Shown here: positions 1 through 12,350 of the stretch, piece after piece | Position numbering within the stretch: the first letter of the stretch is position 1 | Layout: every line of letters starts with the position of its first letter | NCBI GenBank assembly: GCA_026122225.1 | Contig: JANEZZ010001900.1 | Coordinates: 1,200,771 to 1,264,770 of the forward strand | DNA length: 64,000 nt | Reading direction: 5' to 3' | Origin: Heloderma charlesbogerti | Lineage: Eukaryota; Chordata; Lepidosauria; Squamata; Helodermatidae | Notes under the pieces: model-generated | What the model was told of the DNA's origin: nothing | The model's input: only the letters and a program-made list of their open reading frames with translations | Database searches by the model: none | Made by a program: the position numbers and the translations under genes

Positions 1-425
1 GGAAGAGTGGTAGTCAGAAGAGATCAATTAAAGAGGCTGCCCCCTCCCGAACCCCAGACAAGCCCTGCAGGAACAGCCACCGGCAAGAACGTGGTGGTGG
101 CGGTGGCAGTGGCAGTGGCAGGACTCACCTGTCTCCCTGCAGAGCTCCTTGTTCAGAAGCCACTTTCCCTGGAGGGCAGTGCCAGAAAGCCTCCCCTGCC
201 TCCGTGCCTGCCCCCACCCCCAGCCCTGAGTCTGCCACAAGCAACTCCCAAGCGCAGCCTGCTGCAAGGATCAACTCAAGAGCTCCACTGCAATCCAGGC
301 ATGGATGGAGGGATGGGTGGCAGAGATGATGGCAGCAGCAGCATCTGCCCAGGCTCCCTGCCCACCCACCCCACTCCCTGCCTAGCCACACGAGGGCCCT
401 TCAGCAGCCCAGCACCTCTCTAGCT
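1..425. other. GC-rich unassigned segment in TLL1 intron 1
   Basis: This stretch is richer in G and C than the following kilobases and stays open for 138 codons on the plus strand, but the translation is a low-complexity Pro/Ser/Val mixture with no recognisable domain. A donor-like sequence (minus strand CAG/GTGAGT near 130) is present without a supporting exon. It may be part of a repeat. No function is assigned. Confidence 0.3.
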
Positions 426-464
426 TCGCTGTCTCAGGCTGAGAAACATGCCCGCCAGCTGTAA

Positions 465-705
465 CGCTTTTATGAATGGGGAAGGCAAATCGTAATTTTC
501 ATGGGAAGTAAAATCACTATAGCACATTTATGGATGGAAAAGGCAGTGGGAGTAACTAGCCTGCCTTCCCCATTCATAAAAGCACTATAGGGATCACTCC
601 CCTTCAAAATAGCACACGTACTTCTTCAGAAGAGTCGCTTGCCTGCTTTTTCCATTCATAACATCGCCACTACAGCTCTTTTATGAATGGGAAAGGCAGG
701 GCAGT
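465..705. repeat. cluster of short inverted repeats
   Basis: A unit resembling CTTTTATGAATGGGGAAGG occurs several times in alternating orientation: forward near 468, a diverged forward copy near 528, reverse near 562, reverse (diverged) near 642 and forward near 679. The units can pair to form stems. It looks like the remains of a palindromic non-autonomous DNA element. Confidence 0.55.
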
Positions 706-1060
706 TACTCTGGCTCGTGTATGGGGGTAATACATATGGGGGAAGGAGTGAATAGGGGGAAGGGGGCACCCCCTGACCATGTTAGTGCAAGGTCACAGCC
801 ACCTCACTGAGGTACGCCCAGGATTTAATGCAGAAGGACAGGGCATATGGCAGCAGAACCTCCTGGGAGCCACTTTATGTAAAAAAGATGGAGTACAAGG
901 ACTTTCAGAAAATGTGCCTGTTCAAGAGGGATGCAGCTGATTGGCTGTGGTTTGGCCACGATGTTATGTGTTGCAAAGGACCTCAAACTGCTCTCCCTTT
1001 GCACAAATTACTGGTGTAGATTGCTCCCCTGTAATGATCCTGATGATGTCACAGTGAGGA

Positions 1061-1245
1061 AGGGCCAAAATTCAGTGGCAGTGCACATGCTTTGCATGCA
1101 AAAAAAAATCCCAGATTCAACTCCTGTCATCTCTAGATAGGGCTAGGACAGACTCTTGTCTGAAACCCTAGGATGCCACTGCTAGTCAAAGTAAATAAGC
1201 TAGATGAATCAATGGTATGGTTTAATATAAGGCAGATTCCTATGG
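1061..1245 (+). mobile_element. tRNA-derived SINE (old copy)
   Basis: The start carries degenerate tRNA promoter boxes: an A-box-like TTCAGTGGCAGTGCACATG, then TGCTTTGCATGC, then a B-box-like AGATTCAACTCC. The same layout (cagtgg.agagcatctgctttgcatgc...ggttcaatccc) is typical of squamate tRNA-related SINEs. It is the sense counterpart of the minus-strand copies at 2.8 kb and 35.8 kb. Confidence 0.7.
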
Positions 1246-1430
1246 TCCTATGTTCTAGATGGGGCCAGACACCTCCCCTTCCCAATTGCCTGCAATTCTC
1301 CCAAACCCCTGTGAAACCCATCCTTTCCCAAAGCTTACCCAGTGTTGGTGATGGCAAGGCAGTGGTGGTAATGGGGCAGGCCTCCCTCCTCAGTCCTAGA
1401 CAGCTGCAAGGGCAGTGTCCCAGGTGTCAG

Positions 1431-1503
1431 GGAGCCTGGGAAATGCACTTCGACGGGGTGCCTAAGTTTAACTGCCCTTAAGAACTGCATTTCCCAGGGT
1501 TCC
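1431..1503. repeat. imperfect palindrome
   Basis: GGAGCCTGGGAAATGCA at 1431-1447 is complementary to TGCATTTCCCAGGGTTCC at 1486-1503 with one or two mismatches, giving a stem with a loop of about 38 nt. It is probably a MITE fragment. The rest of 1246-2770 shows nothing recognisable. Confidence 0.5.
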
Positions 1504-2772
1504 TTGCTTCTGCATGCTACGTTGGGCAGTGTTCTAGGCACCAGAGAGAGGGAGGCCTTTCACACAGGCCACCAGAGACCTTACCACTACAGCTGCAGCC
1601 CTGCTGCCAGGAAAGTTGGGGGGAGGGAAGGGCAGGGAGGGTGAACTGGCAGCAGTGGCGAATCCCAGTACAAATCAGTTCCAAATTTAGAAGGGTCTGG
1701 ACAGTTTTTCGATCTGTGGGAGTTCATATAACAAACTTTTCCAGTTCCAAATTTGCCTCATCTCCAGTCACAGGATGAAGGACAGAAAGGTGGCTCCCAT
1801 GGATCCACTGCTTTCTGCCTACTAACACATTTGGGAACAACTAAGTAATTTCAGATCACTAATACACTCTGGTACCAACCCAGTGACTGCAGGTGGTACT
1901 GAGTGGTTACAAGGTCTCCTCCATTCACTTCAGCGTAGGGTCAGGTCCATGCCTCCATTGCTTTGCATGTAATTACTCTCACCCCTTTCAATTAACAAGA
2001 AAGACCATGCACACACAAGCTCAGAGCATATACACAACTGCAACTGAATGGTTTGTATGAACACAGCTAGCATATGTGATTATGTGCATGTAAATGTTTC
2101 ACAATTGCCTATGGACCAATTGATGTGTTGTACATATGCTGCTTCAGAATGTGTGCCTCATGTTCACATATTGAGATCCCAAACTAAGTCCCCAAGCGGA
2201 AAAGAAGAATACTAGTGGGGCACCTACAGCTTCAGAAAAACCTCCAAACTGAATGCAGCAGCAAGTAACAACACTTGGCACTTTTCTGGAAAGGAGCTTA
2301 TAGACATATGCTAAACACTTGAAGAGACCTGTTATTCATATCCTGATATTCTTGCTTAGAGTGAATATTAGTTTGAGTATTAGCTCAGTTCTATCCGTGT
2401 TTATATTAATGCTGTCGTTAAACTAACTGTAATTTAACTTGCCATATGTTTACTTCATGAAGATTCCTTCCTGATCAAAAAATATTTTCAAAGCTGTTTA
2501 ACGTCTTAGCCCGTTTTTTAAACCCAGCTACTATCAATACCCTGTCAAAATGTTTATTTAAAGAATTCACAGATTATACATTATACATTCCCTTGCCAGT
2601 GATATAGACAGTGTTAATCACAGTGCACCTAGAGTTGCCAACCATACTGAAAGAAAATGGCCTAGACTGGTTTGGGGTGTTTAGTGCATGAATTAGTGAA
2701 CATAAAAGAGGAAAGATAGTCATGCTGATCCATGGGGGGGGGGAATCCCCCAAATCCATAGTTGGGTAATAT

Positions 2773-2930
2773 TTAGGAACATAGGAAGCTGCCTTATACA
2801 GAGTCAGACCACTGGTCCATCTAGCCCAATATTTTCAACACTGACTGGCAGCACCTTTCCAGAGTTTCAGGCAGGAGTTTTCCTGCCCTACCTGGAGATG
2901 CCAGGGATACTGTTGGGCACCTGATTACTG
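2773..2930 (-). mobile_element. tRNA-derived SINE, body without intact tRNA head
   Basis: The sequence from AGGAACATAGGAAGCTGCC through the CTGGAGATGCCAGGGAT segment is the body of the same SINE family seen at 35.8 kb, read in reverse. The tRNA-like head expected to the right of 2915 is diverged or missing. Confidence 0.7.
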
Positions 2931-3007
2931 AACATACAAGGAAAGCCAGATTTATATTCCTCATCCCTATTTTTAAAATATTTAATTTTGTTAATTTTGC
3001 CACATGT

Positions 3008-3891
3008 GTGCATTGCACACACACACACATATGTACCGGCCAGGAGAAGGCCCAGAAACTTTTGCGAGTGCACATGGCCCTGGTTGACGCGAATGCAATA
3101 ATTAGCCTGTCACACATCGCTGTCATTTCCTGGGATTCCCCACAGTGACCGGAGCGGGCAAGCAGCAGCAAAGAGAAGCCCAGCTAGCTATGTTGTTTAC
3201 ACACCTTCACTCCTATCACAAGGACGATTCTTGCTGTCTGGCTCACTCAAGCTCACCTTCTACAACCATAGTCAGCCCAAAGCTGTCTGAGACAGCTCAG
3301 CCCACCAGCAAGACCAGCTGCAGCACCTGCCTTCCTCCCCACTACCCGGCATCTGCCCGGGATTGGGAGGAGCTGCTTCAGTGGAAGAGGAACACTGCCA
3401 CAGTTAACACAGCCAAGCCAGCTAGCAACAAAGAGAAAGAGGCAATGGGTAGATAGGAGGAGCAGCATATTTTGATTTGTCCAGGCTGGGTGTGTGTGCA
3501 ACGAGAGGCTGAGAGTGAGGGCAAATTACACATGACCTTAAACACATGGTGCAACTTTTTAAAACTGCAAAGAGCAGTTGTTGGGCATACCAAACTTTGA
3601 AGTGAAGTTCAGAGAATTTCAGTGAGCTCGAGCATCCCTGGTTCTCCCGTCCCTAGTAGAGTACCTGGCAACAGTCAATAATCCTTGAGGTTACATAAAC
3701 ATGGTTGTCTCTTAAAATGCCCTGATTCTCTAGGAAGGGAAACAGCCAGCATATCAGGTGAAACTGATAAAAGGCTTCTAGCCACCACAACCACTTGCTT
3801 ACCAATAACAACACCGAGTCCAGCAGCAAATCTAAACAGCTTACCTGCTTTGACAGTGTAACATCAACAACAACAACAACAACAACAACAG
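3008..3891. repeat. two simple repeats, (CA)n near 3015-3030 and (AAC)n at 3866-3891
   Basis: There is a short run of CA dinucleotides near 3015-3030 and about eight AAC units at 3866-3891. The sequence between them, and on to 4946, has no recognised gene or repeat. Confidence 0.8.
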
Positions 3892-4946
3892 GTAACTCCC
3901 CCACTCCTAGTCTGGCCTTTGTCTCTAGGCAAAGGTTGTTCCTCGAGGCAACTACTGTGCTTTCTGTTCTTTATCCAGGCCAGAAGCCAGGCTGAAATAA
4001 GTCAAGGAATTATGTTTCTCACATCATGTCTTTCAGAACTGTATGTGGAGTTCACAGAATGAGGTTAATTGGTCCATTAAATATGTCATGTGTATTCAAA
4101 TATATGGAACTTAAATTTAAAGTAAATATGCCAGTTAACCAGGGCCCAGCTTGTGCTAGGACTCTTGTGTGGGCCTTTGTTTCTGAAAAAAACTTCTAAC
4201 CAGGAGTTGTGCAACTGCTGCCTGACATTTCCATAATTGTTGTAACACAAAGTATAGCAAATAAGAGCATTTACACAGCTAATTGCTTCGGAGAGCAGTT
4301 CGATAAAGAACACTGCAGACCTACGAAGTAAATCCCTTTTAAAAATGTAACGGATATTCTTGCCAATTTAAGCAATTCAGGATCAATTATCTATTCATTT
4401 ATTGGTCCTCTTGTCAAGTAAATATCATCTTAGCAAGGTTAAGGATGCAGAGCAGGTGGCTAATTACCAAGAATGTCTCCCCCTAGGCATCATCTTTCAC
4501 ATACCTCGATAAAACAAGAGCCCAGCAGCTATTTTAGCGCAAAATTGATCTCTGTCTCTTTGAATATTGACAACCTCTGCTTTTAAACACTGAAAGGAAA
4601 AACCACAGGCTTACATTCTTACATAGTACGAGCTGCTGCATAATGCTATGTCTGGGCCTTGTGAGTTTGATATACCAGCACACTGACTGGCCTTGGACAA
4701 GTCCCTCTCAGATTCAGTTCACCATCTGTAAAACGGGAGTATCAGAGACGTTCTGCTTCAGAATTTCTTTTGAAGATAAATGAGGCAATGCTGATGAAAT
4801 TACTTTGCTTGTTTTCTTCTTTTATATACTGAAAACAAGTTCATATTTCTCTCTCATATCACAAGGGCTCAAGAGTTACATTTCAAAACTAAAAATAGGT
4901 TTTTCAGGAATTTTAAAAGAACACAGTTGTCAAATGTAGCCTATGG

Positions 4947-5466
4947 CAGGGGTGTACAACCTTTTCAGGCCCAAGGGCTGTATCTGGTATTGGCAGGGAA
5001 CCCAGGAACCACATGGACACAACATAAAAGCGCACACACACACACACAATCCCATGCCAACAACCCTCCAGCAAGATCACGGGGGGGAGGGGGCTTTAAG
5101 CTCATCCTGCATTCCAGGAATCCTGCAGCATGTTTGCTGGGTCTGGGGGCGGCTGCAAGGTTTCCCTTGCACTAGCACTAGCAAGAGAAACTCTAGCCTT
5201 ATTTCCAATCAGTGATTGGAGATGAGAGGGAGGTTTCCCATGCTAGCACTAACAAGGGCAGCCCTGCCCTTATCTTTGATCAGAGCAAGGTTTTGCTTGT
5301 CAGCACTAGCTAGGGAAAGCCCCATCTTCTCTCTGACCAGGGATCAGAGATGAGAGTGGGCTTATCCTTCCTGGGAAAATGGGCAGAGTCCCCACAGCTC
5401 TGTGGGCTGCCCTGGGTGCCGCCAAAGGCAGCATGCAGCCTGTGAGCCACAAGTAGTGCACCCCTG
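4947..5466. mobile_element. hAT-type non-autonomous DNA transposon
   Basis: The ends are CAGGGGTGTACAAC at 4947 and TGCACCCCTG ending at 5466, the CAGGGGTG inverted termini typical of hAT elements. The flanking 8-mers (GCCTATGG left, GACTCTGG right) match at six of eight positions, a plausible aged target-site duplication. No transposase is encoded. The interior holds loosely repeated units with CTAGCACTA-like blocks. Confidence 0.7.
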
Positions 5467-5720
5467 GACTCTGGGCTGCACATTGTCCACTCCTGACATA
5501 ATCTGAAGATGTTACTTCCCATAAGCCTAAGTCTAGAGACCGACTTAATATAAAACCAGGCTCGCTGCATGTCTTTCAACTGTGCTGTAAAAGTCTACCT
5601 TCACAACAACTGCCACACAAGCATACCAGCTAATCAAATTACTGGTTCAAGCAAATTAGTTTTGTCCCCCTGTGCTGGCTTTCTCACTTGGTACCACCGC
5701 CTCATTCTCCTGCTCACTAT

Positions 5721-6113
5721 TAGGGATGTACAGACTGTGTAAAGTCCACTCCGTCTGTGTTTCGCAGAATGTCAGGCGCATTTTGTTCCATTGTCCGCCC
5801 ACAAACGGATGCGATTCTTTTCGTCATGCAGAAAAATACGCAAATAATTACATAAGTATTTACATAATTTGCCTTAGTATGCAACATTTAGCATATTGTC
5901 CCCCATTCCACTTAACGTTTCCTCAGCAGAAACTTACATATTTTTCTACGAATTTATATGTGTAAATTTTGGGAAAGTAAAAAAAAAAGTCATCCGAAAG
6001 CCCACACAGACTCCGCACAGACTGAGGCAGTCACCCTGCAGCGGATTCTGCAGGTCAGATTCTTATAAATCCAAGCTCTTTTTGGACTGTCTCAAATTTC
6101 TGCAGCATCCCTA
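5721..6113. mobile_element. hAT-type MITE with perfect 8-bp duplication
   Basis: The ends are TAGGGATG (5721) and CATCCCTA (to 6113). The flanking 8-mers CTCACTAT at 5713-5720 and 6114-6121 are identical, as expected for hAT insertion. There is no coding capacity. The same termini bound the element at 51 kb. Confidence 0.8.
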
Positions 6114-6914
6114 CTCACTATTGCTTCTTCCTCTAACTCAACCACCTTTGCTTGAGCTTTCCTTAAGTTGTGAAATGCTCAAACTTATTTTTCATCTCAG
6201 CTCTGCTCTGAGGAATTTTCAGAGCTGGAGAACCCCTGAGCTTCAAAGAGAGGACAAGCAAACTACATCTCAATGCTAATCATATTCTGCAGCATAACGA
6301 GAAGCAAGGGAACCACAGGCAGGCAAAGGGTACTGCAGACCAGCTGTAAAGCGGCAGAAGAAGTAAGCACAACGGAAAGCAACGGCCTATGGGGGCAGGC
6401 AAGCCTCATGAAGCTGGACAGCAAACCACAAGCAAAAGGCAGACAACAAAGTGAAAGCGATGGCTTGCCATAACCAGCAAGGAAGTTTGCAACAGCATAA
6501 GAAGAATCGAACAGATGGGAGGGGGAGAGGAAATAAAGCATAAATGTAGACAGTGTGACTAACTTTCCTCACAGAGGATGAAAGATTTCTTACACCGTAA
6601 AAGAAAGCTAAAAATACCGAAGTAACTTTGCTAGCCTGTCTTTTCCATATGATAGTTGCTATAGTTGCAACAGAGATTGGAGAGGAAGAGTCGTCAATGA
6701 AAAGGTAGGTTTGCTTCTTCCCTGGTTACTTCACTGACACTCAGGCTCTGTAACTCTTGTGTCTCACCAGTAGACCTGGTTCAGAGACATCAATCTGGCT
6801 TTCTGGGAGCCCTATACTTTTGTAGAAAGATAGCTTCCTTTTGACATACACACGCTGCCCAGGTCCTAAAATCTAAAAACAGGACATTTTATTCTTCTCT
6901 CTTGAAACTCTGGA

Positions 6915-7247
6915 CACAATGGCTGGGTTCACACAACGGGCTAACCCATGATGGCTGTGGGATGTTTTTCCCACCCACGGTAGGTTATTTCCCCCAAATA
7001 AGCCACCCTGAGAACCCACAGTCTGCAGTAAGGATTATTTTACCTATGGTGGGTTGGCATGTTGTCTGTCATGCCAGCATGGGTTACAGAGATCATCTAC
7101 AGAGCTGCTCGGAGAGAGTGGCCAAAAATTCTGCTGCCACTCTGCTCCTCTCAAATGATCTCTATTCCCACCACAAAGGAAGCTGGGATTTGGGAGTTGT
7201 AAAACTTTTTTCTGTTTAAACATGCAAAGAATTGCACCCTAAATGGC
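6915..7247. mobile_element. probable MITE fragment
   Basis: The left part starts GGCTGGGTTCACACAAC and has short internal inverted blocks (CCCATGATGGCTGTGGG, ACCTATGGTGGGTTGGCATG), a composition like other squamate non-autonomous DNA elements. The ends and duplication are not resolved. Confidence 0.35.
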
Positions 7248-7250
7248 TAA

Positions 7251-7625
7251 GGGAGCGATCTTACCAGGATAGGTAGCCACCTCCAAAGTTGGAGGCAACC
7301 TCCTATCCAATGCAGGGCTGTCTAGCCGCAGGAAGGCGAAGCAGGGGAAGCAGCTGCTGGACAACACGTTAGATGTGTCATACTGGCATTTCCGCCTTCC
7401 CCACCCTGGAACGCCCCCTGGAATGTCCCATTTTCCCCACTCTGCGCTCCTCTTCTGAGCGCGGAGCACAAGACCATTCCAAGCTGCCTGCGAGGCAGCG
7501 CAGGAGGGGGGGAAGGTTGGTTCTCAGGGAACCGATCTTGGAACGCAAGCTCCAAGGTCGGTTCCCAGAAACTGACGTATCCTAAAGCCGTCTAGCCGCT
7601 GACTAGCACCCATAGGATTGCTCTC
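7251..7625. mobile_element. Harbinger-like MITE with TAA duplication
   Basis: Inverted termini GGGAGCGATCTTACC and CATAGGATTGCTCTC are flanked on both sides by TAA (7248-7250 and 7626-7628), the 3-bp duplication typical of PIF/Harbinger elements. The interior is GC-rich and homologous, in opposite orientation, to 34,756-35,152. No transposase is encoded. Confidence 0.7.
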
Positions 7626-8159
7626 TAAATGTTGCAGCCAGGAATATAACCCTGATAATGGGATTATCTGCCTTCACACGTTAGCAATCCTCAGAATGGA
7701 GGACGGATTTCCAGGGGAAACCAGGAACATATTGATGGTTGCAGAATGCAAGCTGTATTTATTCGTTTATATATTTTTGCACACCTCTCATCCCTCCAAG
7801 GTTGAGTGTTTCTCTGCCTCCACCAAATGACTAAGCTCTACCCAAGGGCATAGCTCAAAGTTGTCATTATCATAAATAATATATATTTGTTTATATAAAT
7901 ACAAACCGTTTATTCTGCATGAAATATTAAATGTTTTTCAAACACTCTCAGCATCAAATACTTTAAAAATGTTCCAACTGACATAACCAATAGGGTTTGA
8001 TTTTTGTCCTGCCTATTTACACTTACTCTTGAAAACATAATGCCTGTAAAATTTCAGAAAACCTGTCTTGTGTTTGAGCCAAACCGCAATGATTTCATTA
8101 TATGCTAAGGATTTATGTAATTGTTTAAAATATAGAACAAACTAAGTTTGTTACACTAA

Positions 8160-8670
8160 CACTAACAATGCAATCCTAGACATGTTTACTCAGATATGAC
8201 TCCCACTTTGTTCAATGGGACTTACTCCCAGGTAAGTGTATAGCAACCTTTCCCAACCTGGCGCTCTCCAAATATGTTGGACTACACATCCCATCATCCC
8301 CAGCCAATGGCTTGCTGGCTAGGGATGATGGGACTTGTACTCCAACAAATCGGGGGGCATGCACTTGGGGTAGATTGGTGTATAGGACTGCAGTTATGCT
8401 GCAGTCCTATACACACTTACCTTGGAGTAAATTCCATTGAACTCAATAAGACTTGTTTCTGAGTACACATGGCTAGGATTGCACCCTTAGGCTGCAAACC
8501 TAAGCATTCTTACTTGGAAGCATGCCCTACTGGCATCAATAGGGGTTACATCTGGATAAAAACCAATGAGAACCAGACTGCAAAAATGCAATCATAGGGC
8601 CACCTGCTTGGGAATGAGTCACACTGAACTCAGTGGGGCTTATTTCTGAGTAAAGGTACATAATATTGGG
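8160..8670. mobile_element. cluster of short DNA-transposon relics
   Basis: Several copies of a squamate-type short repeat with TGCAATCCTA / TAGGATTGCA ends and an internal CTCAATGGGACTTACT-like block lie at about 8165-8240, 8397-8490 and 8515-8665. Between them, 8243-8372 is a palindromic element with CAACCTTTCCCAACCTGG and TATGTTGGACTACACATCCC, related to 9,725-9,841. No coding sequence. Confidence 0.6.
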
Positions 8671-8699
8671 CTACTCAGAACACTGAAATAAGTGTGGTG

Positions 8700-9720
8700 A
8701 GGATGTCTCTAAAGTTTGGTACATTCTGAGCAATTTTTACAGAAGCAAACTCATTTGGTTTCTGCTCCTGAACATTCCTCAGCTGCAAGCAAAGAATGTT
8801 TAGCAATTTATACGAAGGTGATACATATTTTTAGGATTAGAAAAGGAATCATATGATATGGAGCGCAGTTGGCACTGTCAACACATACTCCTAATTATGG
8901 CAAAGAGCAACAAAACAACATATACTGAGGCCAGTCCTCAAACCGCTTACCCTGGAGTACGCCCATTACTAGTCAAACCTCAAACCTTTTCATCCCATTC
9001 TTTGCTAAAGAATAAATCAGTGAAAGATTGTGGCCAAAAAGAACACTAACTTTGGCTGAACCAAGTTTCATGGAACAAGAGTAACTAAATGCAAATGAAG
9101 TGACCGCAAAACTCTAGCACTTGTTTTACACTCCAACTGCAGCACATGGGCCTACTTTGTTTACAACGCCCTTTCAAAATGAATTTTGCACACACGTAAT
9201 ACACAAACAAACTACAAAGGTATGTCATTTTGATTTAAGAAACCATGACCCCATTCCTGCTGCCAGGAAAGCCACTGAGCAGGATTGAATGGATCCAGTA
9301 TTAACTCACTCAAGCCACTTAAAGAACCTATAAATCTAAAACATATGTCATGTAATCAGCAGATGTTTCACTGGAGTCTGGAAAAATGGAGATCTTCCAT
9401 TTGTGGAGGAACTTGACATAGTAACTCATCTCCAATGAAAACCAACTTGGAGCTTACCTAAGAACACGACAAATAGACAGTAGGTGGACATGCACGCTTG
9501 ATAATAGCTGTCAACCAAGTATACTTCATAAAACCAAATACCTGAATAAAGCATATTTCACAGGAGAGAAGCAAACTTTGTTAAGAGCTACTTTGCTATC
9601 TACACCCCCTCGTGGCACACTGTACACAATTATTGCTAAATAAAAAATTTAAAATACTACTCTGGAAAATCTTCTCAAAGGACCATAGACTAATCTGTTA
9701 GATGCAATTCCCTGTAGCAG
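8700..9720. other. unassigned intronic sequence
   Basis: AT-rich sequence within TLL1 intron 1. No gene, recognisable repeat or long open frame was seen. Confidence 0.6.
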
Positions 9721-9724
9721 CTTT

Positions 9725-9841
9725 CCCAAACCTGGTGCCCTCTAGGTGTGTTGGACTACAACTCCCAGCATGCCCCAGCTGGGAGTTGGACTGGGGATGC
9801 TGGGAGATATAGTCCAACACATCTGGAGGGCACCAGGTTGA
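9725..9841. mobile_element. short palindromic DNA element
   Basis: The left arm CCTGGTGCCCTCTAGGTGTG continuing into TTGGACTACAACTCCCAGCA pairs with the right arm TGCTGGGAGATATAGTCCAA continuing to GGAGGGCACCAGG. It is almost completely self-complementary. Related copies are at 8.3 kb and 56.0 kb. Confidence 0.7.
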
Positions 9842-9844
9842 GGT

Positions 9845-12350
9845 AGGCTGCACCACAGAGATTCTTGCTTCAAGACAAGGCAGTTGGCCAGATTAGGGTT
9901 TTCACAAGAAAAATGTAAGCAATTTGTGTGGGAGGTACAAGGCAAGCTCTTCCCCATGCTCACTCCAGCAGCCAAACATTTGAGTATTTGCTTTCTGGTC
10001 CACATGAGAAATACTCAAAATGTTTTTTTTCTGCATGAGGCTTTTAACCCACACCTTTCCCGAGGCTTCTGCTTCCAGATTCTTTGGGGGATTAAGTTTG
10101 GCTCCTTTACATGTGTTTTTTTCAAAGGGGGGGAGCTCTTCCTTTCTATATGTTCCATTACACAACCACTAGGTGGCATTATGGTATAGCAGAATTGCAC
10201 ACTTACACTAGATTTCTATAACACCATTCAGAAAACATACTAGACTTTCCTTGTTAGGAAAAAGCATGTGATAATGGTTGCGAAGCATGGGAGAGGCCCT
10301 GGAGGATGACAACATCATGTAAAGGACCCGCAAGCTTCAACAGCCTCATGTAGAAAGTCTCAAATGCTTGGTTGGAGGAATGAGTGTGGAGATGCACCAG
10401 TACCTCCTACACCAATTACTTGCTTCTCCATAGTGGAAACCCTGGATCTGGCCCATTTGCTTGTCCTAAGGCAGCAAGATCCTCTATACTGAATTGATCT
10501 TTCCCCTCCTTTATTCCAGTCAGTGTCTCAGAAGTCACTGCTGCGTCACTCACAATTTATTGACTGAGAATGCTATGGACTAATATTATTTAAAAGGGGG
10601 AGGGGGGATACGTGCTTTCTGTTGCTGCTTTGTCCATCCTAGTTCTTGGATCAAAAATGAGCCCTGCCAGCTAAGGTGCCTTTGGAAAACTACATACTTG
10701 TTTCTGAAGAATATATATAAGAACGTAAGAGCCCTATTGGTTCAGGCCTATCTAACCCAGTACTCTGTTCCCACCGTGGCCAACCAGATATCACTATCAT
10801 GATGAGGAGTCACTGATAGGCTTATCCTCTATGATTTCAGAGATACACTCCACAACAAAATTTGTAGTGTTTCCTAGTTTAGATTGCCCTGAATTCCCTT
10901 CAGATTTGATGACTACTCAGTGAACTGTCAGATTGCAATCCTCTGCACTCTTCTTTGGCAGTAAGCCCAACTGAACTCAGTAGGATTTCCTTCTGAGTAA
11001 ACCTCCACAGGATTTGGCGGGGAGGAAAGGTCTTTTGTTGGGGAAAACACTGAGATAATTCTTTTCATAGCAGGGAAAGCATAGAGAAATATATGTGGAG
11101 AACATTATGATGTAATGAAAAATATCCAGTAACTTAGCAGTGACACTCTACAGAATACTCGATTCCTGCTCATTGCTACTCCTGGGCCCTTAAGGTCCAC
11201 CTGTGTTTTATGTTCTAATGTAATGTCTTCCACATGCGTGCCTCCCATGCCTCTATGGCAGAATTACACTACACCTGGATTGGCACCTTGAACTCTATCC
11301 CAAGCCTCACTCTGCTGGAAAGTGCCTTTGAAGCTGGAGGGGATAAGGCCCTGAAAAGGCTAAGGCTGCCAAAAGGAAGGCACAAAATCCCACCTCAGAG
11401 CAAACGAAGGGCTTATCTAGCGGGCAGTTTCTCCACTTAACCGGAAGGAAGGAGCTGGCACTGCTCCTTCGGAAAGAGCCCTGAGCCTCCACTGGCCTCT
11501 GTTCGTATAGACAGAACCGGCCCTGCGCTTCCGAGGAAGCCACAAGAACACCTGCTGTTTCAGATGGAGCTGTGGAAAAGCGACCGCCCCTCCCCACTTG
11601 CTGCAATCGCTGACTGGGCAGTGTCCACGAGAAGGGTTTTCTCTCTACTTTCCAGTGAGTTGGCTGCTGCTGCTGACAGGTGACCCAGTGAGAGCACTGC
11701 CCTGCAAATAAAGTGAAGGGGAAGGGGGGGGCATGGAACAACGGAGGGGAGTTTAAAACTGTCTTTGTTCACACACGCGGTTTTCACTTGTTCTATAAGA
11801 AGGCTGCAAATGCCACTTGCACTGGAAGGAGATTTTTAGGGGCGCCTATGAAAACTCCCTTCAAGCCGTCATCCTAGTGACCTAAGCAAACATGCATAGG
11901 ATCGAGCTGCACGCTGCAGAACTTGTGCAGCTGACTACTGGAGTGGTCGATAGGGTTACAATCCCCCAGATCAAATGAGTTGATTCTTTTCCTCTCGAAA
12001 CAAGAGTTGGTCGAAACTGAGTAGCAAGCACATCTGAAGTTAAGGCTTCGTTTGAGACAGGGTTAACCAAGTCTTAGCCCCAGGCCTCAGAGGAACCCCT
12101 TTCCAGCGTGGCTCTCATCCTCCATCTTGGTACATGAGATGGAATAATAAAGAAAACGAGTGTCCTTAAGCATGTGCAGAGAGCGCCCCACCCGTGACTA
12201 AACTGCCACACACCTATGTAATGTGTGGGGGGGTGCAAGGCGGAAGGAACTATTTCCAGGCAGCCCTGATCTCCTCTCATTTTAGTATTTAAAACCCCGA
12301 AAGGGGCATGGGGCCGCTGCTCCAAGCCAAAGGAACCTCTTTGGAATAGC
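9845..12350. other. unassigned intronic sequence
   Basis: Includes a diverged TGCAATCC/GGATTT-type repeat near 10,930-11,020. The open frames at 11,234-11,787 are scattered in several frames and show no domain. No exon of TLL1 was recognised. Confidence 0.5.
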
